The position numbers were made by a program, and so were the translations under genes. Below, one piece after another: positions 1 through 8,635 of a DNA stretch of 64,000 nt. A model generated the notes under the pieces. It did no database searches. It had not been told where the DNA came from and saw only the letters and a program-made list of their open reading frames with translations. Origin of the DNA: Streptomyces fulvoviolaceus (GTDB lineage Bacteria > Actinomycetota > Actinomycetes > Streptomycetales > Streptomycetaceae); NCBI RefSeq assembly GCF_000718165.1, contig NZ_JOEY01000047.1, positions 1 to 64,000 on the forward strand, written 5' to 3'. Each line of letters begins with the position of its first letter. Positions within the stretch are counted from its first letter, which is position 1.

Positions 1-195
1 GGCGATCAGGTCGTCCTTGTCCTTGAAGTGCCAGTAGATGGAGCTGGCGGGCAGGCCGCACTTGGCGCTGACCGCGGCGATGGAGGTGCCGTCGTAGCCG
101 CGCTCGCCCGCGATCTCCACGGCGGCGTCGAGGATGCGCTGGCGCGATTCCACCCCGTTCGCCCGCTTCCTGCGCGGCGCCTGCGGACTGCTCAT
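1..195 (-). CDS. TetR-family transcriptional regulator, N-terminal part (cut by window edge)
   Basis: The 65 visible codons start at an ATG at 195 and run off the left edge of the window. The reading shows a basic N-terminus, then the helices of a TetR DNA-binding domain: a segment reading RILDAAVEIAGERGYDGTS, followed by a recognition-helix region ending in SSIYWHFKDKDDLIA. The ligand-binding part lies outside the window. It is divergent from the aromatic meta-cleavage operon starting at 323, with 127 bases between them that contain a large palindrome. The usual inference is that it represses that operon, and itself, until an aromatic effector binds. Confidence 0.9.
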   Translation of the reverse strand, partial: MSSPQAPRRKRANGVESRQRILDAAVEIAGERGYDGTSIAAVSAKCGLPASSIYWHFKDKDDLIA

Positions 196-223
196 GGAGG
201 TGCCCTTCCTGTTGCGCCGGCTC

Positions 224-282
224 TTGACCGTCTCCGACACCGACCTTACCGTAGCGTCTATTCCAATTGGAGTAAACGCTAC
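224..282 (+). promoter_or_regulatory. Promoter and TetR-type operator for the meta-cleavage operon
   Basis: A TTGACC box at 224-229 and a TACCGT box at 247-252 are separated by 17 bases and look like a vegetative promoter pointing at the gene at 323. An imperfect 32-bp palindrome at 251-282 begins GTAGCGT, ends ACGCTAC and has the perfect centre TCCAATTGGA. It overlaps the end of the -10 box. It is the natural binding site for the divergent TetR protein. The assignment is inferred from position and symmetry. Confidence 0.65.
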
Positions 283-322
283 AGCAAGAGCCGTGTAACA
301 GGGACGACAGTGAGGTGGTCCA

Positions 323-1942
323 GTGAGTGAGAACAGCGCCGAGCGCAGAGCCGAGGACGGCGCCGAAGACCTTGCTTGTGACGTGGCGGTGATCGGTTAT
401 GGGCCGACGGGTGTGACCGCGGCGAACCTGCTCGGTGCGATGGGCCTCAAGGTGGTCGTGCTGGAGCGCGACGCTGAGGTCTTCGCCCGGGCGCGTGCGA
501 TCTCCACGGACGAGGAGGTCGTCCGGATCTGGCAGCGCGTCGGCCTGGCCGAGCGGTTGAAGCTGGACATGCTGGCCGAGCGGCCCTGCGACTTCGTGGA
601 CGCCAAGGGCCGTGCCTTCATCAGCGCGCATCCCACCTCGCGCGGACACGGGCATCCGCCGCAGATGTTCATCTACCAGCCGGCGCTGGAGAAGGTGCTG
701 CGCGAGGGCGTCGACCGCTATCCGAACGTGCGGGTGTGGCTGCGGCACGAGTGCCTGCGGCTGCGCCAGGATGCCGACGGGGTGGAACTCACGGTGGTGG
801 GCACCGCCGACGACTCCGTACGACGCCTACGCGCCGCGTATGTCATCGCGGCCGACGGCGGCTCCAGCCTCACCCGCGGCCAGCTGAACATCGGCTACGA
901 GGGCAAGACGTACGAGGACCGCTGGGTCGTCATCGACACCGAGATGCTCAAGCCCTGGCCGGACCACGACCGGCTGCGCTTCCGCTGCGATCCCACGCGG
1001 CCCGCCGTGGACTGTCCGACCCCGCTCGGTCATCACCGCTGGGAGTTCCCGATCCTGCCGGGCGACGACGAGGAGTACCTGACCACCGACGACGCGATCT
1101 ACGCCTTGGTGGCCCGGTACGGGATCAGCCGGGACAGCATCAAGATCCTTCGGGCCACGATCTACAGCCACCACGTCCGCTTCGCCGCCCGCTTCCGGGT
1201 GGGCCGGGTCTTTCTCGCGGGCGACGCCGCCCACGCCATGCCGCCGTGGATCGGTCAGGGCATGGCCGCCGGGGTGCGCGACGTGGCCAACCTGTGCTGG
1301 AAGCTCCATGCCGTGCTGCGGGGCGAGTTGCCGGAGGCGGTGCTCGACTCGTACGAGGCCGAGCGCAAACCCCACGTCAAGGAGGTCACCAAGCGGGCGG
1401 AGTTCGTCGGGCGGATCATCACCGAGCGGCGCCGGTCGGTGGCGACGGCCCGCAACGTCGTGCTGCGTACCCTCGACCGCATCCCGGGTTTCAGCCAGTG
1501 GCTGCAGGACGCCAACTGGATACCCTGCGCCCACTACGCCGCCGGCTTCCAGGCCCGCCCGCGCACCAAGTCGTCCGGGCACCAGATCCCCCAGCCCTGG
1601 GTGACCGGCCCGGACGGAGCCCGCGTACCGCTGGACGACGCGCTCGGCAGCCGGTGGCTGCTCCTGCACGCCCGGGCTGCGACACCGCAGCCGGAGTGGG
1701 ACCGCCTCGGCGTCCCCTCGCTCACCGTGACGCCCGCCGGATCCCGGCCGGCCGAGGGCACGCTCGTCGACAGCGACGGAGTCCTGCTGCCCTGGATGGG
1801 CGAACACCGCGCGGCCACCCTCGCCCTGCGCCCCGACGCCTACGTCTACACGGCCGCGCCCACGGGCGACCGACTCCCGCCGCCACCGAACGGCTTCGCG
1901 CCAACGATCACGCCCCGCCCTGCCGTGACCACCGCCCACTGA
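323..1942 (+). CDS. FAD-dependent aromatic monooxygenase (MhpA-like 3-hydroxyphenylpropionate hydroxylase family)
   Basis: This 539-residue flavoprotein monooxygenase probably hydroxylates a phenolic substrate to a catechol using NAD(P)H and oxygen. The FAD-binding GxGxxG element reads VIGYGPTG at about residues 23-30. A DG motif (AADGGSS) follows near residue 175, and the GD motif GDAAHAMPPWIGQG near residue 300. The C-terminal 130 residues resemble the thioredoxin-like tail of PheA/MhpA-type hydroxylases. The start is a GTG preceded by GAGGTGG. It is the first gene of an operon with a C-C hydrolase and an extradiol dioxygenase, which places it as the ring-activating step. The actual substrate cannot be read from sequence; MhpA, rifampicin monooxygenase and polyketide hydroxylases share this fold. 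Confidence 0.88.
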   Translation: MSENSAERRAEDGAEDLACDVAVIGYGPTGVTAANLLGAMGLKVVVLERDAEVFARARAISTDEEVVRIWQRVGLAERLKLDMLAERPCDFVDAKGRAFISAHPTSRGHGHPPQMFIYQPALEKVLREGVDRYPNVRVWLRHECLRLRQDADGVELTVVGTADDSVRRLRAAYVIAADGGSSLTRGQLNIGYEGKTYEDRWVVIDTEMLKPWPDHDRLRFRCDPTRPAVDCPTPLGHHRWEFPILPGDDEEYLTTDDAIYALVARYGISRDSIKILRATIYSHHVRFAARFRVGRVFLAGDAAHAMPPWIGQGMAAGVRDVANLCWKLHAVLRGELPEAVLDSYEAERKPHVKEVTKRAEFVGRIITERRRSVATARNVVLRTLDRIPGFSQWLQDANWIPCAHYAAGFQARPRTKSSGHQIPQPWVTGPDGARVPLDDALGSRWLLLHARAATPQPEWDRLGVPSLTVTPAGSRPAEGTLVDSDGVLLPWMGEHRAATLALRPDAYVYTAAPTGDRLPPPPNGFAPTITPRPAVTTAH

Positions 1943-1953
1943 GGAACACCACC

Positions 1954-2826
1954 ATGACCACACAGACCGGCCTGCCGACGATGCACGAGACGACGTACGA
2001 CATCGGCGGCAAGCACATCTTCGTCGCCGAGACCGGGGACGGCCCGGCCGTCCTGCTGCTGCACGGCGGCGGCCCCGGCGCCTCCGGCGTCGCGAACTAC
2101 TCCCGCAACATCGCCGAGCTCGCCAAGGAGTACCGGGTCATCGTCCCGGACCTGCCCGGCTACGGCCGCAGCACCAAGGGCGTCGACGGTGCCGACCCCT
2201 TCGGGTACCTCGCCGACGCGATCCGCGGTCTGCTCGACCAACTCGGCCTGGACAAGGCGCACTTCGTCGGCAACTCCTACGGTGGCGCCTGCGCCCTGCG
2301 CCTCGCCCTGGACACCCCCGACCGGGTCGACCGCATGGTCCTCATGGGCCCCGGCGGCATCGGCACCACCCGCGCGCTGCCCACGCCCGGCCTCAATAGC
2401 CTGCTCAACTACTACAAGGGCGAGGGCCCCACGCGGTTGAAGCTGGAGAAGTTCATCCGCAACTACCTCGTCTTCAACGCCGCCGACGTGCCCGACAGCA
2501 TCATCGACGCCCGCTACCGGGACAGCATCGACCCCGAGGTGATCGCCGACCCGCCGCTGCGCCGCCCGTCCGGCCCGAACGCGCTGCGCACCCTGTGGAA
2601 GATGGACTTCACCCGCGACGACCGCCTGTCCCGGCTGCCCGTGCCGACCCTGGTGCTGTGGGGCGCGGCGGACAAGGTCAACCGGCCGTCCGGCGGCCCC
2701 ATGCTGGCCGACCGCATGCCCAACTGCGATCTCTACATGGTCGCCAACACCGGCCACTGGGTGCAGTTCGAGCGCGCCGAGCTGTTCAACCGGCTGTGCG
2801 CCGACTTCCTGGCGGGCCGCCGATGA
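1954..2826 (+). CDS. Alpha/beta hydrolase, meta-cleavage C-C bond hydrolase (MhpC/BphD/HsaD type)
   Basis: The 290-residue protein should hydrolyse the ring-opened 2-hydroxy-6-oxo-dienoate product of the extradiol dioxygenase. The oxyanion region LLLHGGGPGASG is typical of BphD/HsaD/MhpC enzymes. The nucleophile elbow reads GNSYGG near residue 110, the acid lies in LVLWGAADKVN, and the histidine in NTGHWVQFE near the C-terminus. The ATG lies 11 bases after the hydroxylase stop. The stop overlaps the start of the dioxygenase gene (ATGA), so translation is coupled. Family assignment is firm; the side chain of the substrate is unknown. Confidence 0.9.
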   Translation: MTTQTGLPTMHETTYDIGGKHIFVAETGDGPAVLLLHGGGPGASGVANYSRNIAELAKEYRVIVPDLPGYGRSTKGVDGADPFGYLADAIRGLLDQLGLDKAHFVGNSYGGACALRLALDTPDRVDRMVLMGPGGIGTTRALPTPGLNSLLNYYKGEGPTRLKLEKFIRNYLVFNAADVPDSIIDARYRDSIDPEVIADPPLRRPSGPNALRTLWKMDFTRDDRLSRLPVPTLVLWGAADKVNRPSGGPMLADRMPNCDLYMVANTGHWVQFERAELFNRLCADFLAGRR

Positions 2827-3830
2827 ATCCCGCCGCCTCGGTCTTCGGTTCGGTCCACCTCGGCTACATAGTCATTGAGACCAACCGCTTCGCCGACTGG
2901 CGCCGCTTCGGCACTGACGCCATCGGCATGCACCGCGACGACCTCGACGCCGGGCTGATGCGGTTCCGCCTCGACGACCAGGAGTGCCGCTTCCTGCTCC
3001 GGCGCGGCCCCGCCGAGGACGTCGTCGCCACCGGCTGGCACATCGACGACCACGCGACCTTCGAGCAGATCGAGGCCCGTGTACGCGCCCACGGCGTACC
3101 TGTCGTCGAAGGCACCAAGGAGGAGGCGGAGTTGCGCGGCGTCGAACGCCTTCTGCGCTTCCCCGGCCCCAAGGGCATCACCCAGGAGATCTACACCACG
3201 CCCGTCCTGACGCCCGAGCCGCTGCGGATGCTCGCCTCCGGGTTCGTCACCGGCGACTCGGGCATGGGCCACGTCGCGATCACGTCCACCAAGCCGGCTC
3301 AGCTGCGTGGCTACTTCAACACGGTCTTCGACGCCCGGCTGACCGACTACATCGACGAGACGATCAGCGGCGTCAAGCTCAAGATCCGCTTCCTGCGGGT
3401 CAACGAACGCCACCACTCCATCGCCATCGCCGCCGTCCGCGGCCTGCCCATCGACCCGATCCGCACCCGGGTGCAACACCTCAACATCCAGACGGCCACC
3501 CTCGACGACGTGGCCCAGAGCTACCAGCGGGTGCACGAACTCGGCTTCGACATGGCTCTGTCCGTCGGCCAACACACCAACGACAAGGAACTCTCCTACT
3601 ACGCCCGCACCCCCTCGGGCTTCGAGTGGGAGGTCGGCTGGAACCCGATCGTCATCGACGAGACGACGTGGGAACCCAGTACCCACCAGGGAATCAGCAT
3701 CTGGGGCCACACCCGGGTCGGTGAGACCATCGTCGACAAACTCGACCACTTCCGCCTCGGCGCTCGCTCCCTGGCCCGCCCGGAGAGGACCGTCCCGGCC
3801 CTCAGCGGGGCCGGCATCCCCGACGACTGA
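2823..3830 (+). CDS. Extradiol ring-cleavage dioxygenase (VOC family, BphC/HsaC type)
   Basis: The 335-residue protein has two vicinal-oxygen-chelate modules, as in type I extradiol dioxygenases that cleave catechols next to the hydroxyl pair. The N-terminal module (about 1-135) lacks metal ligands. The C-terminal module has the Fe(II) triad: a histidine in GHVAIT near residue 150, a histidine in QHLNIQT near residue 220, and a glutamate in FEWEVG near residue 270. The start overlaps the hydrolase stop by four bases. Although biochemically it acts between the hydroxylase and the hydrolase, it is the last gene of the operon and is followed by a strong palindromic terminator. Confidence 0.9.
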   Translation: MNPAASVFGSVHLGYIVIETNRFADWRRFGTDAIGMHRDDLDAGLMRFRLDDQECRFLLRRGPAEDVVATGWHIDDHATFEQIEARVRAHGVPVVEGTKEEAELRGVERLLRFPGPKGITQEIYTTPVLTPEPLRMLASGFVTGDSGMGHVAITSTKPAQLRGYFNTVFDARLTDYIDETISGVKLKIRFLRVNERHHSIAIAAVRGLPIDPIRTRVQHLNIQTATLDDVAQSYQRVHELGFDMALSVGQHTNDKELSYYARTPSGFEWEVGWNPIVIDETTWEPSTHQGISIWGHTRVGETIVDKLDHFRLGARSLARPERTVPALSGAGIPDD

Positions 3831-3834
3831 CGCG

Positions 3835-3880
3835 ACACGTCGGTCACCCCGCCCGTCGACGGGCGGGGTGACCGACGTGT
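3835..3880. terminator. Perfect 46-bp palindrome, bidirectional terminator
   Basis: A perfectly symmetric inverted repeat centred on GTCGAC at 3855-3860, with 23 bases per arm, sits between the stops of the convergent dioxygenase and amidohydrolase genes. It can fold into a long GC-rich hairpin on either strand and so should end transcription from both sides. No U-tract follows, which is normal for Streptomyces. Confidence 0.85.
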
Positions 3881-3887
3881 CGGAGGA

Positions 3888-5048
3888 TCAGGACGACTCG
3901 GCGCCGATCCTCGCCGCCAGGGCCGGGAACTGGGCCAGGGCGTTGAACCGTTCGACGGTCAGCCGCTCGGCGGGGGTGAACGTCTCGGCCAACTGCGGTG
4001 CGGGGTCGCCGGCCGCCAGGTACAGGGTGTTGGTGAACGGCCAGTCGGTGGCGAACAGGATGTGCTTCGGGCCGGCCAGTTCCCGTACCGACTTCATCGC
4101 CTGCGGTGCCGGTGACAGCGCGGTGTCGTAGAAGAGCTGGCGGAAGTGCGGGCTGCTGTCGTCGAGTCCCGCGATACCCAGTTGCTGGGCGACTGCCGGC
4201 GTCACGGTCAGCAGGCTGGTGCGGTAGGAGATGTACGGCAGAGTGCCGCCGGCGTGCGCGGCGAGCCAGCGGATGTGCGGATAGCGCCGGAGTACGCCCT
4301 TGTAGAGCAGGTTGACCAGCGCGCGGGTGGTGTCGAAGGTGAACTCGTACAGAAAGGGTGGCAGTCCCAGGTCCGGGAAGTGCTGGGGCGTCACCGGGTG
4401 TATGAAGACCATGGCCTTCAGCTCGTTCAACGTCTTCATGAGCGGTTCGAAGACTGGGTCGCCCAGGTACGTCCCGCCGTAGCTGCTGAAGATGCCCACA
4501 CCGTCCAGCTTCAGCTCCCGCACGGCCCGCTTGGCCTCCGTCACGGCGTTGTCCACGTCCCGCTCGTCGGCGGGGCCGCCCAGCGGCAGGACGGCGAAAC
4601 CGCCGAAGCGGCCCTTCAGGCGTGCTGACGCGGTGTGGACCAGGTCCCGGCTCATATAGGTGTTCAGGCGTTGCGCCATCGTCACCCTGTCCTCGGCGGC
4701 GGACAGGTACGTGACTCCTGGCTCGGAGACGGAGACCACCTGGGTCTGGATGCCGTACCGGTTCATGAAGCCCACCGCGAGCGTCGGGCTCCAGGCCGGT
4801 ACCGGAACGCCGCCGATCTCGGTGATGTCGTGCTCTGTCAGCGACTGCCGGTAGAAGTCCGGGATCAGATGGCAGTGCACGTCGATGCGGTCCCGGCCGC
4901 GAGGTGCGGGGGCGTCGGAGGCCGAGTCGCCGGTGGCGATCGCACGTGCCCCGCCGAGGGCCGTCGCGGCGGCTCCCACCGGCAGGGCCGCCTTGAGCAG
5001 GCCGCGTCGCCTCACAGCGTGTCGGGCACTTCGTTCAGTACTGGCCAT
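3888..5048 (-). CDS. Tat-exported amidohydrolase, ACMSD/resorcylate decarboxylase-like family
   Basis: The 386-residue protein belongs to the amidohydrolase_2 family, which includes ACMSD and gamma-resorcylate decarboxylase. Metal-binding elements are HCH in DVHCHLIP near residue 57, a histidine in FIHPVTPQHF, a histidine in AAHAGG and an aspartate in ATDWPF. The N-terminus has a Tat-type signal with RRRGLLKAALPVG, so it is likely exported folded, which is unusual for decarboxylases of this family. I chose the ATG at 5048, four bases after GAGGTG, rather than the upstream start at 5060. It is convergent to the meta-cleavage operon and could supply phenols to it, but that link is inferred. Confidence 0.82.
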   Translation of the reverse strand: MASTERSARHAVRRRGLLKAALPVGAAATALGGARAIATGDSASDAPAPRGRDRIDVHCHLIPDFYRQSLTEHDITEIGGVPVPAWSPTLAVGFMNRYGIQTQVVSVSEPGVTYLSAAEDRVTMAQRLNTYMSRDLVHTASARLKGRFGGFAVLPLGGPADERDVDNAVTEAKRAVRELKLDGVGIFSSYGGTYLGDPVFEPLMKTLNELKAMVFIHPVTPQHFPDLGLPPFLYEFTFDTTRALVNLLYKGVLRRYPHIRWLAAHAGGTLPYISYRTSLLTVTPAVAQQLGIAGLDDSSPHFRQLFYDTALSPAPQAMKSVRELAGPKHILFATDWPFTNTLYLAAGDPAPQLAETFTPAERLTVERFNALAQFPALAARIGAESS

Positions 5049-5116
5049 GGAACACCTCACCGGGGGGAGTGAGCGGAGGGGGGAGGTACGACTGTGCCAC
5101 GACGAGCCCGCATTCC

Positions 5117-5154
5117 TGTAGTGCTCGCTACATGGTTGCCGTAATGGCCGCTAC
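5117..5154. promoter_or_regulatory. CGCTAC-type half-sites upstream of the amidohydrolase
   Basis: TGTAGTGCTCGCTACA at 5117-5132 is a short inverted repeat, and a further CGCTAC lies at 5149-5154. The same half-site, GTAGCG or CGCTAC, forms the arms of the operator at 251-282. The same TetR protein may therefore also control the amidohydrolase gene, which starts 70 bases away. The match is short and could be chance. Confidence 0.35.
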
Positions 5155-5229
5155 AGTAAGAGGAGCGCGTGTACGCGTCAAGGAGTGTCGCGTTCCGCTT
5201 CGCGGTCACGTGCCGGAGCGCAGGACCTT

Positions 5230-5712
5230 GACAGGCCCAGGGCTGCCGTCCGTACCGCCGGTGCAGGCTGCGCCGGCCGGAAGCGGCCGCGGGGTACGGC
5301 CACCGAGCGCGCCGCCACTGCCACCGGCCCGTCGAAGACGGGGGGTGCTCCGGTGCGGCGAGCAGGTGCATCGTGCGGCCCTTCGCTCTGGCCGCGCCGC
5401 GCAGGCCTTTGCCGTCCGCTGCGAGGCCGCGCAGCCCGGTCGTCTTCGGGCGTCGGTCGGCGAGCCGGCGGCCGACCGCCCGGTCCAGCGCATCGCCGTC
5501 GATGTGGGCCAGTAGCCGCCGGGCCATCGTTTCCGCCGGCAGGAACCGCTTCGGGAACAGTGGGTCGAGGCGTATGCCGAGGCGCCCCAGGATGTGTGGC
5601 GGGGCGGCCGCTCCAGCAGGCGCGGGACCTCGTCGGATACGGCCTCGGGATGCTCGCGGAGCTGGTCAAGGACGGGCGGGATCAGCGGTGATGCGTCGCC
5701 GAGCTGACAGAA
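5230..5712 (-). pseudogene. Decayed ISAs1-family transposase remnant
   Basis: Read on the minus strand, pieces of an ISAs1 (H-repeat) transposase appear in two frames. The N-terminal piece, SPLIPPVLDQLREHPEAVSD, begins near 5695. After a frameshift near 5590 a second frame reads LLAHIDGDALDRAV, then DGKGLRGAARAKGRTMHLLAA, matching the catalytic-domain start (usually DGKTLRG). The rest of the transposase, including later acidic residues, is missing or scrambled before about 5250. It cannot encode a working enzyme. Confidence 0.72.
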
Positions 5713-5891
5713 CGTCACGAACCGGGCATCACGCGACTGCACCGAAGCCCCGCGGTGCGATCTATCGAAAACTCTGATCTGAGCTATCGCGAATGTGAAA
5801 CCACAAAAGCGCATGTTAGAAGTTTCAAGCGCATCGGAGTGAGTCACCCACATGGGGCTCCGACGTCGATCCCCCCACCGCTGGAGCTGTA

Positions 5892-6533
5892 GTGACTCAA
5901 TATTTCGACATCCCGTTAACTTCCTGTGTGACAACGCTGTCTGTCGTGCTCGTCAGTCAACACGGTGTCACCCCGGCCTCTCTCTCCAAGGTTCCCGCCC
6001 GACTTGTCGAGGATCCGCGCGAGATTCGCCGGAGTGACGACGTTGTGCTGTTCTACGGCGCGAACATGGCGCGGGAGATGACGCGCTTCTTGGCAGAGGC
6101 GGAGAAGGGGCTGCCGCCCGCCATGGTCCTGGCGAACCGGCTCGACTGGGACGATGTCTCCCTGGCGTTCGATCGCGGGGCCATCAGCTATCTGCTGGAG
6201 AACCGGTATGCGTTCCTGCTCGACGAGGCGCTGCTGTGTACCGCCCGCGGCGCCAGCATCCTCGACCCCGCGATCGCCGCCGAGCGGCTCCGGAGGGCCT
6301 CACGGGCGAGGGCGGAGCCGTCGTGCATGGCGAACCTGTCCCCGCGGGAGCGGGAGGTCATGCACCTGCTCGCCTCCGGTCTCGGCGTCCGTGAGATTGC
6401 CGCCGAGACGTTCCTGGCCGAGAAGACGGTCAGGAACCACCTGAGTCGCATCTACGGAAAACTCCAGGTGCGCGGCCAGGCGGAGGCGATTCTGTGCTGG
6501 CTCGGGCACCTGGAGGCCCCCGCTGGCCCGTGA
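5892..6533 (+). CDS. LuxR-type regulator with degenerate receiver-like N-terminus
   Basis: The 213-residue protein ends in a LuxR/FixJ DNA-binding domain at about residues 146-205. It reads LSPREREVMHLLASGLGVREI, then AEKTVRNHLSRIYGKLQVRGQ. Residues 15-120 have the length and strand pattern of a receiver domain but lack the acidic pocket and a phosphorylatable aspartate, so control by phosphotransfer is unlikely. No histidine kinase gene is nearby. The start is a GTG, with GGAG five bases upstream. It is convergent to two genes for small secreted proteins. It could regulate them, but nothing in the sequence proves it. Confidence 0.8.
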   Translation: MTQYFDIPLTSCVTTLSVVLVSQHGVTPASLSKVPARLVEDPREIRRSDDVVLFYGANMAREMTRFLAEAEKGLPPAMVLANRLDWDDVSLAFDRGAISYLLENRYAFLLDEALLCTARGASILDPAIAAERLRRASRARAEPSCMANLSPREREVMHLLASGLGVREIAAETFLAEKTVRNHLSRIYGKLQVRGQAEAILCWLGHLEAPAGP

Positions 6534-6556
6534 CCCGCGGATACCGCGCGAGTCAT

Positions 6557-6590
6557 GGATCGGGCCGGTTCCTGTGAACCGGCCCGATCC
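6557..6590. terminator. Terminator hairpin between convergent genes
   Basis: A perfect 15-bp stem (6557-6571 with 6576-6590) closes a CTGT loop, just after the LuxR-type gene and before the end of the convergent secreted-protein gene. It should work in both directions. Confidence 0.85.
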
Positions 6591-6624
6591 GTTCCCGTCA
6601 GGTGTTACCGACGAAGGGCCGGAG

Positions 6625-6981
6625 TCAGTTGACGTTCCAGACGCCGCCCGAGATGTCGCTCGGAACCTGGTGCCGGTCGTTGGCGAGGACACTCCTCGAG
6701 CAGCCGGAGTCGTACCAGTCGAAGTGCACGGTGTCGAGGGGCTCGACGTTGATGCCGCTGATCACGACGGTCGAGCCCGACGTGAACTGGACGGGGCCGA
6801 CAATGCTTCCGGTGCTGCTGTCCGTCGCGTACACGCAGCCCGCTCCCGAGGGGACCACCTGGCTGGCGATGTTGATGTTGATCGTGGCGGCCGACGCCGG
6901 GGACGCGGCCAGGGCCACGGTGGCCGCCGCTGCGGCGATGGCCATGGGGAAGTGGAGCCGCTTGCGTGCGAGCTTCTTCAT
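6625..6981 (-). CDS. Small secreted protein, unknown function
   Basis: The 118-residue product has a clear Sec signal peptide. A basic start, MKKLARKR, leads to an Ala-rich hydrophobic stretch ending ASPASA, with cleavage likely near residue 31. The mature part of about 87 residues contains two cysteines, one in AGCVYATD and one in DSGCSRS, that could form a disulfide. It looks like a beta-rich exported domain. GGAAAG lies six bases before the ATG. I do not recognise the family. It shares overall style, but not clear sequence, with its neighbour at 7157. Confidence 0.72.
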   Translation of the reverse strand: MKKLARKRLHFPMAIAAAAATVALAASPASAATININIASQVVPSGAGCVYATDSSTGSIVGPVQFTSGSTVVISGINVEPLDTVHFDWYDSGCSRSVLANDRHQVPSDISGGVWNVN

Positions 6982-7156
6982 CGTCTTTCCGTTCTGTGTG
7001 GGGGGAGATTCCAGAGGGGGTGCTACGGCGGGGCTGCATCCTGTCCGGTCGACATGGAACATGGAGGACAGGAGAGGGAATTCGCCCGGCATGAGGAAAC
7101 CTCTGCTTTTCTGCAGGGGCGGAGAATTCCAGGTTTGCTGAGCCGGACGTCCGCGG

Positions 7157-7600
7157 TCAGCTGGTGTAGAAGCCGTAGCGCTCCCTGTTGATGCCGAGGG
7201 CGACAATGGAGGCGTCCGTACCGATGACGGTCTTGTCGTAATCGACCGCGAAGAGGTAACTGATGCTACTGGCAAGGGACGTACCACTGCAGTCAGTGCT
7301 GGCGTAGGGGGTGAGCGTGACCGTGTTTCCGCCGTAGACGACACCCCCCGTCGGTGATGCGAACGCGCTTGTGTCGCGCCCGGAGACGTTCTGGCAGGCG
7401 CTCGCGCCGTTCGACTGGACCAACACGCTGTTGGTTCCCGCCGGAGTGTTCTCGTTGATGATGTAGAGCTGCCAGCTGGTCGAGGCATGGGCGGTGCCGA
7501 CGCCCGCGATGGCGACCCCGGCGAACGTCACGCCGGCCAGACCGGCACCCATGGCGGTACGAAACGCCCGCCTCTTGGCAAGGCCGGTAATGAACGACAT
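7157..7600 (-). CDS. Small secreted protein, unknown function
   Basis: The 147-residue product starts at an ATG at 7600, eight bases after GAAGGGA; a TTG three bases earlier is less likely. The signal peptide runs through TAMGAGLAGVTFAGVAIAGV and ends near THA at about residue 39 or 40. The mature domain is rich in Ser, Thr and Gly and has two cysteines, in SACQNVS and TDCSGTS. It precedes the other secreted-protein gene on the same strand, with 175 bases between them, so each may have its own promoter. The function is unknown. Confidence 0.7.
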   Translation of the reverse strand: MSFITGLAKRRAFRTAMGAGLAGVTFAGVAIAGVGTAHASTSWQLYIINENTPAGTNSVLVQSNGASACQNVSGRDTSAFASPTGGVVYGGNTVTLTPYASTDCSGTSLASSISYLFAVDYDKTVIGTDASIVALGINRERYGFYTS

Positions 7601-8236
7601 CAAGGAAATCCCTTCTGCGATGGAGGAATCCGCGGGTATCGGCTCTCACTCATAGCTGATGGACTTGTGCATGAGTGGTTTGGTCGACAAGCGGGTTCCT
7701 GGTCGGCTTTCTCGCCAACCGCTCATCCAGTATTGATGTCGCGGCTCGCGGAAAATAGAGTCAACTGACCCAATTTCGCTTCTCCCACCAAATGCGAGGT
7801 GCACTCGGGTCAGGGCCGATGCGTTCTTGCTCGGCGAGATGGGTGGATCGCCCGGAGATGTCGGCCTGTACGCAGTTTGCCTGGTTGGAAGCAATAGACG
7901 CGGCACCAGATGTTCAAGGAGCCTTGCCGGAATGAGGCGATGGAACAGGCCGCACCCGACGTACGGGCGGCGGTTGAGGAATTCCAGGAGCGGGAAGCGA
8001 CACACGACGGTGGACCGGGAGCTGCATATTCCGCACTCTTGGACGTGCGACCCGGATCGCTGCCGGGCAGCGGGGCTCGGCGAGGACACCGTCTTCGCCA
8101 CCAAAGCCGAAATTGGGCGATGTCGCCCGAGGATGTGGCGTCGGCAAGTCTGGCCGGGCTGCGCCTCGGTGAGACCGTCTGTGCCCCTGGTCTGGAGGCT
8201 CAAGACTCCGCCTCGGACGCCTTGCTCACCGCGGAG
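7601..8236. other. Gene-poor accessory stretch
   Basis: No convincing gene is seen in these 636 bases. The base composition is lower in GC than the core. One possible ORF on the plus strand (7910-8239, 109 codons) has mixed third-position usage, no clear ribosome site and no recognised motif. The promoter of the secreted-protein gene at 7600 should lie at the left end. The rest looks like decayed DNA beside the IS3 remnant. Confidence 0.5.
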
Positions 8237-8334
8237 TGAACCGCCCCGGGTTCGGTAGAGATCTTGGTACGCCCCGGTTCTGATGGAGTCGGGTTGTTGG
8301 ACAATTGACCGTCCAGCAGCCTTCGGAGGCCGTG

Positions 8335-8635
8335 ATGCCCCGCAGCTATCCGCCCGAATTCCGCCGCAAGGTCCTCGATCTCGTCGCGTCCGGAAGGAAA
8401 GTCGCCGAGGTCGCCAGGCTCCTCGGCGTCAGCGACCAGACGATCTACGTCTGGCGTCGCCAGCACCTCATCGACACAGGTCAGTTGCCCGGCACGAACC
8501 AGCGACTTGTCCGAGCTCGCTACGGCCCGCAAACGTATCGCCGAGCTGGAGCCCGAGTTGGCCATCCACCGGCGGGCCGCCGAACTGCTGGGTGAGGTGA
8601 CGTCCCCAAAAGGCGGTTCGAAGCCATCCGCGTGA
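8335..8635 (+). pseudogene. IS3-type orfA (HTH transposase subunit), frameshifted
   Basis: The protein starts MPRSYPPEFRRKVLDL and continues with a helix-turn-helix, VAEVARLLGVSDQTIYVWRR. After about residue 53 the reading jumps frame near 8498. In the next frame it continues ARKRIAELEPELAIHRRAAE, the leucine-zipper-like part of orfA, and ends at the TGA at 8633-8635. One base change in length accounts for the break. Confidence 0.75.

Noticed and set aside
827..1963. Long antisense ORF opposite the FAD monooxygenase
   Set aside because: A shadow of the high-GC coding strand; low-complexity Arg/Gly/Val product.
7646..8203. A 185-codon minus-strand ORF
   Set aside because: Composition is not protein-like and it has no recognisable domain or ribosome site.
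7910..8239. A 109-codon plus-strand ORF
   Set aside because: Mixed third-base use, no ribosome site, no motif, and it lies in decayed DNA beside an IS3 remnant.
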